Shown here piece by piece: positions 1-5,786 of a DNA stretch of 16,779 bases; position 1 is the first letter of the stretch; every line of letters starts with the position of its first letter. Below the pieces are notes generated by a model. It was given only the letters and a program-made list of their open reading frames with translations. It had not been told where the DNA came from and made no database searches. A program made the translations under genes and the position numbers. Source of the stretch: Coxiellaceae bacterium (GTDB lineage: Bacteria > Pseudomonadota > Gammaproteobacteria > Coxiellales > Coxiellaceae); NCBI GenBank assembly GCA_014238325.1, contig JABABH010000184.1, forward strand, positions 1-16,779, in the 5' to 3' direction.

Positions 1-46
1 CGTCAGATTTACAGTCTGATCCCTTTGACCGCTCGGGAACCCCTCC
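1..46 (-). tRNA. tRNA-Tyr (GTA), 5' half, cut by the window edge
   Basis: On the minus strand, starting at 46, the sequence gives a 7-nt acceptor strand GGAGGGG (46-40), TT, a D-arm with CCC/GGG pairing around GAGCGGTCAAA, and a 5-bp anticodon stem TCAGA/TCTGA (19-15 with 7-3). The stem encloses the loop CTGTAAA, whose central triplet GTA (12-10) reads Tyr codons. It closely matches the first half of E. coli tRNA-Tyr. The variable arm starts at base 2, and the rest (long class II variable arm, T-arm, 3' acceptor strand) lies to the left of the window. In many gammaproteobacteria this tRNA belongs to a Thr-Tyr-Gly-Thr cluster ahead of tufB. Whether that holds here cannot be seen. Confidence 0.93.
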
Positions 47-85
47 CACTTTAACGTATCACTCGCACGATATCCATCTCAAAGC

Positions 86-115
86 ATTGTACTCGAATCA
101 ATAACGACCTTTCTC
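86..115 (-). promoter_or_regulatory. possible promoter of the tRNA-Tyr transcript
   Basis: A TACAAT hexamer on the minus strand (91-86, five of six to the -10 consensus) lies about 40 bases upstream of the tRNA 5' end. The -35 position 18 bases further upstream (115-110, GAGAAA) is poor. A perfect TTGACA sits at 213-208 on the same strand but has only a weak partner (GAATAT, 19-base spacer). Nothing else is recognisable between the tRNA and the gene ending at 284. Confidence 0.3.
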
Positions 116-283
116 GGGTATCTCAACCTATCCAATACTTAAGCTAATCATGGCGAGCTCACTAAGAATTAAAGAAAGCGTGATATTCTCCGAAAAAAAT
201 AGCAACATGTCAAGGCTCTTGAAGCTGAACAACTCAAGCTAAGCATATGGACTCTATCCTATACACTATTTTAAGCAAAACCA

Positions 284-1060
284 TCAGAGACGGTACCGTT
301 GATGATGGGAGCAAGCCATATGGCTCTGCCAATCAAAATACAATATAGATGTGATGGCACGAGGGACTGCTAAAGCAGCTACAGTGCCAACTGGGCTAGT
401 AATGTTTTGTACTCGCCAGGCTAACGCACGGTCTACATCACCGTCCACTGCCGCCAGCCGACCATCTGCCTCAGCAATATCCACGACAAAACGAGACAAA
501 CCAAAAGACAACCCCTGACCCTCGGCCTTGATATAAGCTTCTTTAAGCACCCACATGCGACAGAACCCTAATAACCGCTCTGCAGCCGGCAAATTGCTCC
601 ATTGTTCAAGCTCTGCTGCAGAAAAAAAACGCTGCACAAGCTGGGCCATATCCTCCACACGTCTCATACGATCGATCCACTCGATGTCGATACCTACTTC
701 CACATCAATAGCTAACGCATAGACAGCCATCTGCCCTGTATGAGACATATTGAAGGAGATCGCATGATTGACAATAGAGGGCTTACCGTAAAGACCATAC
801 TCAAAGCAGATCACCTCTGGAGCTATAGTAAGATATAATGCTAGGATATTCCGCAAAATAGCATGCGCCATAATAAAGCGCTGTCGATCTTGATCGTAAA
901 CAAAACGCTCCGCACGCTCGCGCTCCGCTGTCGATAAACACTGTTCTGCAACCACGATTTCATCTACCGAAGCACTTAACTCAGCATGCCAAATATGGAC
1001 TACGTTTTGCTCCAAGGAAAACGGCTGATATCCAAAGCTGGGCTCGTTGAATGGCAGCAT
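284..1060 (-). CDS. Sfp-type 4'-phosphopantetheinyl transferase
   Basis: This enzyme moves the 4'-phosphopantetheine arm of CoA onto a serine of carrier proteins (ACP or NRPS/PKS-type), in the cytoplasm. From the chosen start (258 aa) the family signatures are present. They are FNMSHTG near residues 103-109, the Mg-binding GIDIE at 123-127, and the W-x-x-KEA-x-x-K-x-x-G block at 170-182. The length fits the Sfp/Gsp class rather than the short AcpS class. I chose ATG 1060 over the in-frame ATG 1078 because GAGG lies 5 bases ahead of it. It also sits one base after the epmB stop (TAG-T-ATG), so the two genes are probably translationally coupled. The carrier-protein target is not in the window. 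It may serve fatty-acid ACP or a secondary-metabolite synthase elsewhere. Confidence 0.9.
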   Translation of the reverse strand: MLPFNEPSFGYQPFSLEQNVVHIWHAELSASVDEIVVAEQCLSTAERERAERFVYDQDRQRFIMAHAILRNILALYLTIAPEVICFEYGLYGKPSIVNHAISFNMSHTGQMAVYALAIDVEVGIDIEWIDRMRRVEDMAQLVQRFFSAAELEQWSNLPAAERLLGFCRMWVLKEAYIKAEGQGLSFGLSRFVVDIAEADGRLAAVDGDVDRALAWRVQNITSPVGTVAALAVPRAITSILYFDWQSHMACSHHQRYRL

Positions 1061-1061
1061 A

Positions 1062-2075
1062 CTATCCTCGAGTAACATCGCTCGCTACCATCGCGACTTT
1101 CGATAAAGCGCCTGGTACTTCTTTGACGAGCTTGGGCACCAAGTATCCAGGTAATCGATGCATCATGCGAATAAGCAAAGCTTTTGCCTCATCCTCGGAC
1201 ACCTCAAAATGCGCCGCCCCCTGCACCCGATCAAGCATGTGTAGGTAGTATGGCCATATTCCCGCCTCCCACAATTGCTCACTTAATTGTATCAACACAT
1301 CGGCACTATCATTCACCGATCTTAGCAATACAGTTTGATTTAAAATATCGATATTATGCTCACGTAATTTCTGAGTCGCCAGCCTGACCGACCCATCAAT
1401 TTCATGAGGATGGTTACAATGCATGACGATAATCGCAGCTAATCGAGTATGGGACAAACACTGAAGCAGGTCTGATGTGACTCGCTCTGGAATCACGATA
1501 GGTAATCGAGTATGCACGCGCAAACGTTTAAGATGTTGAATGCCATCTAACTGATCCACAAATTGCTGTAATACTTTATCTTTCATCAATAGCGGATCGC
1601 CGCCACTCAAAATCACTTCATTAATAGAAGCATCTTTTGAAATATAATCCAATATTTTATCCCAATTTTGTTGGCCTGATATATTATCCTGATAGTCAAA
1701 ATGTCGTCGAAAGCAATAACGGCAATGCACAGCACACGAACCCGACAACATCACTAACACACGCCCATGATATTTATGCAAAATACCGGGTACAGGATTC
1801 ACGGCTTTTTCTTGCAATGGGTCCTGACAAAAACCTGGAAAATAATCATCTTCTCTGGTCTGCGGTAATACCTGCAATAATAGCGGGTCATGCCTATTAC
1901 CTGGCTCCATACGTGATACAAAAGCACGCGGTACGCGCAAGGGGAAAGAGCGGAATCTTGCATCAAGAGTCTGATTATCTACAGGCCATGTTAAACCCAA
2001 AAGCCTTAACAAATCTTCAGTGCACGTGATAGCAGAACGCAGCGCATCCTGCCAAGGCTCCGATACACTGACCAT
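1062..2075 (-). CDS. epmB: EF-P beta-lysylation enzyme (lysine 2,3-aminomutase-like radical SAM)
   Basis: EpmB converts L-lysine to (R)-beta-lysine. EpmA then attaches this to the conserved lysine of elongation factor P, which relieves ribosome stalling at polyproline. The protein is 337 aa, close to the E. coli length. The radical-SAM cluster CAVHCRYC places Cys at 114, 118 and 121. SGGDPL is at 157-162, and the conserved C-terminal block PGYLVPKLVKE, expected to carry the PLP lysine, is present. The region RVPRAF-x-x-RM-x-x-GN near residue 48 is EpmB-like rather than typical of catabolic KamA. A purine-rich GAGGTGG stretch lies about 6-12 bases ahead of ATG 2075. efp commonly lies next to epmB, but the 300 bases upstream here hold no efp. 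The phosphopantetheinyl transferase follows directly. Confidence 0.95.
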   Translation of the reverse strand: MVSVSEPWQDALRSAITCTEDLLRLLGLTWPVDNQTLDARFRSFPLRVPRAFVSRMEPGNRHDPLLLQVLPQTREDDYFPGFCQDPLQEKAVNPVPGILHKYHGRVLVMLSGSCAVHCRYCFRRHFDYQDNISGQQNWDKILDYISKDASINEVILSGGDPLLMKDKVLQQFVDQLDGIQHLKRLRVHTRLPIVIPERVTSDLLQCLSHTRLAAIIVMHCNHPHEIDGSVRLATQKLREHNIDILNQTVLLRSVNDSADVLIQLSEQLWEAGIWPYYLHMLDRVQGAAHFEVSEDEAKALLIRMMHRLPGYLVPKLVKEVPGALSKVAMVASDVTRG

Positions 2076-2375
2076 ACCCCACCACCTCGCTCAAGCATGT
2101 CATAAAACTTCAAATATACCCATCCCACTTCGCATCTTCAGTCGCGAGCGGTATAGCAGACCAACCTGCCATCTCTTGCACACTATATGCATAGGGCATG
2201 CAGAATACAAGTTAAGTTCAGAGGGCAAATTGGAAGCAGGAGTAATCCATGCGATGCGGGACCCCGCCACTTGCTCCTCCTTATAAGGAGAACGTTCAAG
2301 CTCTATCTCATCACCAGCCATATATACGCAACGGGAGTGGGTAAGCATCTCGCATGGATCACAGAAATGGATATG
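2076..2375. other. 300-bp gene-poor gap between epmB and the isochorismatase-like gene
   Basis: No convincing gene is visible and no efp remnant can be read on either strand. The gap holds a deleted copy of the palindromic repeat (2115-2141) and a perfect 14-bp palindrome CTCCTTATAAGGAG (2277-2290). It also holds a short G+C hairpin GCGGG/CCCGC (2256-2267). On the minus strand a strong ribosome-binding motif AAGGAGGAG lies 3 bases before a GTG at 2270. That GTG opens a 56-codon frame ending at 2100 and running through the repeat copy. Its translation resembles no family I know. Confidence 0.5.
2115..2141 (-). repeat. palindromic repeat, copy with internal deletion
   Basis: Read on the minus strand, this matches the intact element at 10912-10965 except that about 13 bases are missing between two GAAG tetranucleotides. 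ATGCGAAG is joined directly to TGGGATGGGTATA. The copy therefore keeps one outer arm and part of the centre, in an orientation that cannot form the full hairpin. A further partial match (ATATTTGAAGT, minus strand, ending near 2108) abuts it. Confidence 0.6.
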
Positions 2376-2939
2376 CTATGATCGACAGAGCTCCTCCACC
2401 GTTTTCACGGATGCCATCATATTTAATACTGACAAGGATGCCTCTTGGTCTTGCCGACTATGAGCGGCGCAAGCATCACTCGCAATCGTGACGGAATAAT
2501 TACGATCATGTGCATCTCTTGCTGTCCCCTCTACCGCCAAGTTCGTCGAGACACCACATAAAATTAAATGCTCAATACGGCTTGCATTTAAAATAGCCTC
2601 CAATGACGTCGCATAAAATGCATTAATGCGGTGTTTCACAACCACCATATCCTCTTGGTGATAATCCAGTGCCGCATCAAATGCTGTACTGCTCTCACTT
2701 AACTTCAAATAACCATGTTCCTTGTTAGGAGCAAACAAAGGTGAGCGATCCGCTAGCTCAAGGTATAGGTCACTAAAACCGACTTTCACAAAAATAATAA
2801 GCAATTTTTTCTCTCGAGCATGATGTATAAGCTGGTTAGCATGCTCAATCGTACGGCATTCATCCAGATACGGTTTAAAATACTCGTTTTGAGTAATTCC
2901 GTTAATAAGATCTAAAACAACTAACGCAGTCTTTTTCAT
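2376..2939 (-). CDS. isochorismatase-fold hydrolase-like protein lacking the usual Cys nucleophile
   Basis: This 187-aa cytoplasmic protein has the isochorismatase/nicotinamidase fold. The N-terminal strand ALVVLDL carries the conserved Asp10, and VVKHRINAF carries the conserved Lys102. The segment GVSTNLAVEGTARDA (129-143) corresponds to the GV-x-T-x-x-CV-x-x-TARDA block of cysteine hydrolases. Ala135 occupies the usual catalytic Cys position. Substitutions at this place are known in other members (YecD-like, EntB/PhzD isochorismatases), so it may hydrolyse a vinyl ether, act differently, or be non-hydrolytic. The start is supported by GGGAG 8 bases ahead of ATG 2939. There are no functionally related neighbours, so the substrate is unknown. 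The fold is secure; the function is not. Confidence 0.8.
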   Translation of the reverse strand: MKKTALVVLDLINGITQNEYFKPYLDECRTIEHANQLIHHAREKKLLIIFVKVGFSDLYLELADRSPLFAPNKEHGYLKLSESSTAFDAALDYHQEDMVVVKHRINAFYATSLEAILNASRIEHLILCGVSTNLAVEGTARDAHDRNYSVTIASDACAAHSRQDQEASLSVLNMMASVKTVEELCRS

Positions 2940-3016
2940 GGTCTATCTCCCTATCTATACCATTGCATAAAATATCACACGATCATCGGTCGGTCGCATT
3001 GAACTAGTTTTCATAA

Positions 3017-3059
3017 TATACCCATCCCACTTCAAGATGCGAAGCATGCACTTGAAGTG
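3017..3059 (+). repeat. palindromic repeat, copy with decayed right arm
   Basis: TATACCCATCCCACTTCAA (3017-3035) is the left arm with one substitution relative to the copy at 10912. It is followed by the same centre with two T-to-C changes and the inner right arm TTGAAGTG (3052-3059). The outer right arm (GGAATGGGTATA in the intact copy) is replaced by unrelated sequence containing the palindrome CATCGCGATG (3063-3072). Only the inner 8-bp arms can still pair. Confidence 0.75.
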
Positions 3060-3078
3060 ACTCATCGCGATGGGGATC

Positions 3079-3110
3079 CTTAAGGGGAAAACCGCGATTT
3101 TCTCCTTAAG
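3079..3110 (-). terminator. 13-bp hairpin downstream of the EamA exporter gene
   Basis: CTTAAGGGGAAAA (3079-3091) pairs with TTTTCTCCTTAAG (3098-3110) through 13 positions with a single G-T wobble and a 6-base loop. It begins 51 bases past the stop codon of the minus-strand exporter gene. No T-run follows on the minus strand, so it is not a textbook intrinsic terminator. It could instead be an mRNA-stabilising structure or part of the neighbouring repeat element. Confidence 0.4.
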
Positions 3111-3161
3111 TGGCTGTGCGAACATTTATTTTTCGCCAGCCATCAAAACCAAGGTATACCG

Positions 3162-4064
3162 CTATACTTCTCGAGATGAGGTGGTATTAATCCCCTTCTT
3201 ACCAAAATACACAATCATCATCGCGCCCACTAAAATCAAAACAAATCCAATAATAGTCAAGTTTTCAGGAACTCGTCCCCAAATCATCCAATCAAATAAA
3301 CTCCCAAATACCACAGTTAGGAACAAGAAAGGAGACATCAAACGTACCGGTGCCAACATCGTCGACAAAGTCACACAGACTTGATACAGCGCACCCATCA
3401 CTCCGATTCCCACTAATAAGAACCACAAATGAGCATTCGCTGGCGTTTCCCATTGCACAGCTACCCATATTCCCGTGATCAGGGTGCTCACAAAAAAATA
3501 ATAGAAGAGCATCTGGCCAAAGGTACTTTTCTTGCTCAACATACGCATCTGCACCATCGACACCGCTACTAGCAGGCCAGATAATAAGGCCAGTGCTGAA
3601 GATATTTGGAATATTCCTGTATTGGGATGCAAAATCAATGCTACCCCAACGAATCCAATGAGAATACCTATGAGTGCCCGATGAGGCGTTTTTGCGCGGA
3701 GTGTCAGCCAGGCAATAATGGGTACAAATAAGGGTGAGGTATTATTTAATAATAATGCATCGACTAAGGGTATAAATTTGATGACATAAAATAGCAAAAA
3801 CAGGGCAAATAATGACGATAATATCCGGACAGCATAACGCCAAGGCTCTGAAATTTTAAATGAAAAAGGCGGCCCTAGCCATAACCATGGCATTAATAAA
3901 AGCAAACTAAAGACAAAACGGAAGAATATTAACATAGAAGTAGGTAAACGATTGCCTACTTCTTTTACAAAAACACTCATTGTGGCAAAGGCTAAAGCAG
4001 CCAAGATGACACAAAGAATGCCTAAGAAAATGCTTTGCTTACGCATCAAAGGTCTATCCATCAT
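3162..4064 (-). CDS. EamA/DMT-family transporter
   Basis: This inner-membrane protein of the drug/metabolite transporter superfamily exports or imports small metabolites. The 300 residues are almost entirely hydrophobic, with about ten predicted membrane helices in two EamA halves (roughly residues 12-145 and 160-290). Typical features include a small-residue-rich first helix (ILAALAFATMSVFVK) and, in the first half, the segment PLVDALLLNNTSPLFVPIIAWL, the usual EamA pattern before helix 4. The tail is short and basic (FGKKGINTTSSREV). Two adjacent ATGs (4064 and 4061) follow AGGT; either could be used. A strong promoter lies just upstream (4102-4131). The substrate cannot be deduced. SAM, amino-acid or purine-type transport is known in this family. 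Confidence 0.88.
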   Translation of the reverse strand: MMDRPLMRKQSIFLGILCVILAALAFATMSVFVKEVGNRLPTSMLIFFRFVFSLLLLMPWLWLGPPFSFKISEPWRYAVRILSSLFALFLLFYVIKFIPLVDALLLNNTSPLFVPIIAWLTLRAKTPHRALIGILIGFVGVALILHPNTGIFQISSALALLSGLLVAVSMVQMRMLSKKSTFGQMLFYYFFVSTLITGIWVAVQWETPANAHLWFLLVGIGVMGALYQVCVTLSTMLAPVRLMSPFLFLTVVFGSLFDWMIWGRVPENLTIIGFVLILVGAMMIVYFGKKGINTTSSREV

Positions 4065-4101
4065 CTCTACCTAAAGAGTTTTTATCCATAAAAACGTTTC
4101 C

Positions 4102-4131
4102 ACTATAGTCATACATGACGGCATTTGTCAA
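4102..4131 (-). promoter_or_regulatory. strong sigma-70 promoter driving the EamA exporter
   Basis: On the minus strand a perfect -35 TTGACA (4131-4126) is followed after 18 bases by TATAGT (4107-4102), five of six to the -10 consensus. Transcription would start near 4095, giving a leader of about 30 bases to the ATG at 4064. It is the best match to a vegetative promoter that I found in an intergenic region of this window. Confidence 0.7.
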
Positions 4132-4222
4132 TGCTATATAAATAGCTCCTTGCCCTATAGTTGCCTATCTAGCTGCGATCCCAGTATCGCCATCCACCTC
4201 TTTTTTGAGTCATAATAGACTT

Positions 4223-4582
4223 ATGATCACTCGATTGATATTGCTGATATCAGCCACTCTGGGTCTAATACAGTGCAGCATGGCGACCACGCCCATGAAT
4301 ACTGAGGCAAAAATTGACCTATCATTGGCAGATTATTATCAGCGTCACCATAAGAGCACCTATAGCCTGCATTATTATCAACAAGCGCAATATTTGTCTC
4401 CGCATTATGACAGTATACAAAACAATTATGGTGTTTTGCTCTGTCGTCATAAACGATACGAAACAGCCATAGCAGAGCTGCGCCAAGCCATGAACAACCC
4501 TCATTATATCCATCGGAACATAGCAGCCTATAACTTAAAAATATGCCAAAATCAACGAATTCATGACAGCCCTCGGCAATAA
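4223..4582 (+). CDS. small exported TPR protein, PilF/PilW-like
   Basis: The start at ATG 4223 gives 119 aa. An in-frame TTG six codons upstream is possible but less attractive, and neither has a strong ribosome-binding site. Residues 1-17 form a hydrophobic export signal ending LLIS-ATLGLIQC. Cys18 could be lipidated, although Gln at the -1 position is a poor lipobox, so ordinary signal peptidase cleavage after SMA is an alternative. The segment NNYGVLLCRHKRYETAIAEL, about 67-86, followed by NNPHY (91-95), matches the TPR region of PilF/PilW. That protein is the outer-membrane pilotin that helps assemble the type IV pilus secretin. PilF is roughly twice this long with six TPRs; here there is space for about two. 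There are no pilus genes nearby, so this is a short relative or a remnant with unproven function. Confidence 0.65.
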   Translation: MITRLILLISATLGLIQCSMATTPMNTEAKIDLSLADYYQRHHKSTYSLHYYQQAQYLSPHYDSIQNNYGVLLCRHKRYETAIAELRQAMNNPHYIHRNIAAYNLKICQNQRIHDSPRQ

Positions 4583-4601
4583 ACAGCCATAGCAATGGCT
4601 G
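4578..4601 (-). terminator. intrinsic terminator of the GT9 gene
   Basis: CAGCCAT (4584-4590) pairs with ATGGCTG (4595-4601) around the loop AGCA. On the minus strand the stem is followed by TTTATT (4583-4578). It begins 5 bases after the glycosyltransferase stop codon. Outer TCGG/CCGA segments (4573-4576 with 4602-4605) could extend the structure. It also sits 2 bases past the stop of the convergent TPR gene, but no T-run follows on that strand. Confidence 0.65.
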
Positions 4602-4605
4602 CCGA

Positions 4606-5646
4606 TTAGGTATTAACTGCACTCGCTAGAATATCCGAGATGGCATGCCAAACCCACTCAGGCTGAATACTCAACAAAGCTTTAGATTTTGGACACTCAG
4701 GTATCAAAGGGGTATAAGCATTGTCTCTATAGATCGATAAGATGTGGGCAGGTCTATCAGGCAAGACATAAGGTTGTGTTACCGCGTCGTCTGTTCCACC
4801 GTATAACGCAACCAATGGCGTACGTACAGCTGCAGCAATATGCATCGTACCTGTATCCACACCTACAAAACAAGCGGCGTGCTGGATGACTCCAATAAGT
4901 TCCGGTAAGTTGGTCATGCCGGCTAGTATTTTTATCGTATCTGGCAAAGGAGCTAATTGCTTCAATAAAGCTCGATCTTGTGCTCGACCCACCACGACGA
5001 TATCATGCGAGAACGCCTTAGCCGATATATGCATCAAAGCTTGCCACTTCAATATCGACCACACTTTCATGCATACTTTACCACGCTTCGTCTCAGACGT
5101 AGCTGGAGAGAATACGATATATTTCTTTGATAATATGAATTTTTTTCGTAATACCGACTCCGCTATTCCATATAAAACTGGGTGATGCCCAGTCACAAGC
5201 ATATTTGGATCTAATAAACTAACATGAGCCAACATCAAATCAATAGCATGTTTTTTTGGCAAATCTGCTTGCAAGGCATGAAGATCATGAAAAGGTCGCC
5301 CTATTTTCTTAGATATAGGCAGGACACGCATCACATCATCAAAAAAAGTATAAGGATCCAGATTGATCACAAGAGCATATTTTTTTTGCTTGGCATATCG
5401 TATTAACTGCCTCTTTTTTCGATGCAGATACCATGGCAGATCTCGCCATAAAGGCTGTAAGGCAAATACTCGATCCACACGTCGATCACCATCAAACAAA
5501 GCAGCACAGCGAGGGCGGACGACCCAATCAAACGTACAATGACCGTGATAATATTGCTGCAGCGCTTGCATCACCACAGACGCAAAAATAAGGTCACCCA
5601 AGCCACCCGCACGCACCAATAGAATATGCTGTTGCCCTTGATTCAT
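4606..5646 (-). CDS. glycosyltransferase family 9 (LPS heptosyltransferase-like)
   Basis: GT9 enzymes add ADP-heptose or a related sugar to the LPS inner core at the cytoplasmic face of the inner membrane. The 346-aa protein starts with the Rossmann strand ILLVRAGGLGDLIFASVVMQAL (8-29), typical of the family. The C-terminal donor-binding block VGVDTGTMHIAAAVRTPLVALYGGTDD (261-287) includes the conserved Asp264 and His269. N- and C-terminal lobes are both present, so it appears intact. It could be WaaC/WaaF-like, but sequence alone does not fix the acceptor, so no gene symbol is given. It is a single gene with its own terminator at 4578-4601. No clear ribosome-binding site precedes ATG 5646. 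It is divergent from dsbD across about 140 bases. Confidence 0.85.
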   Translation of the reverse strand: MNQGQQHILLVRAGGLGDLIFASVVMQALQQYYHGHCTFDWVVRPRCAALFDGDRRVDRVFALQPLWRDLPWYLHRKKRQLIRYAKQKKYALVINLDPYTFFDDVMRVLPISKKIGRPFHDLHALQADLPKKHAIDLMLAHVSLLDPNMLVTGHHPVLYGIAESVLRKKFILSKKYIVFSPATSETKRGKVCMKVWSILKWQALMHISAKAFSHDIVVVGRAQDRALLKQLAPLPDTIKILAGMTNLPELIGVIQHAACFVGVDTGTMHIAAAVRTPLVALYGGTDDAVTQPYVLPDRPAHILSIYRDNAYTPLIPECPKSKALLSIQPEWVWHAISDILASAVNT

Positions 5647-5786
5647 TACAGATTACCCATGATACCACCATTCATGAACACACCTAGGGAATAGCACCTA
5701 GCCCATTCCCCCAGGATAGTCTCCCTTTTATCCCAGATATGAGCATACAAACTATACACTTGCATTGAAAGCATAATTTGGCGATC

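Noticed and set aside
208..213. Perfect minus-strand TTGACA upstream of tRNA-Tyr
   Set aside because: No adequate -10 lies at 16-18 bases. The nearest, GAATAT, matches only three of six bases at a 19-base spacing, so I did not call a promoter.
3070..3384. Open plus-strand frame of about 104 codons
   Set aside because: It lies largely antisense to the EamA exporter, starts inside the hairpin region, and its translation has no family resemblance.
4227..4622. Minus-strand frame of 131 codons opposite the TPR gene
   Set aside because: The plus-strand frame carries the PilF-like motif and an export signal. The antisense frame has no recognisable motif and crosses the terminator.
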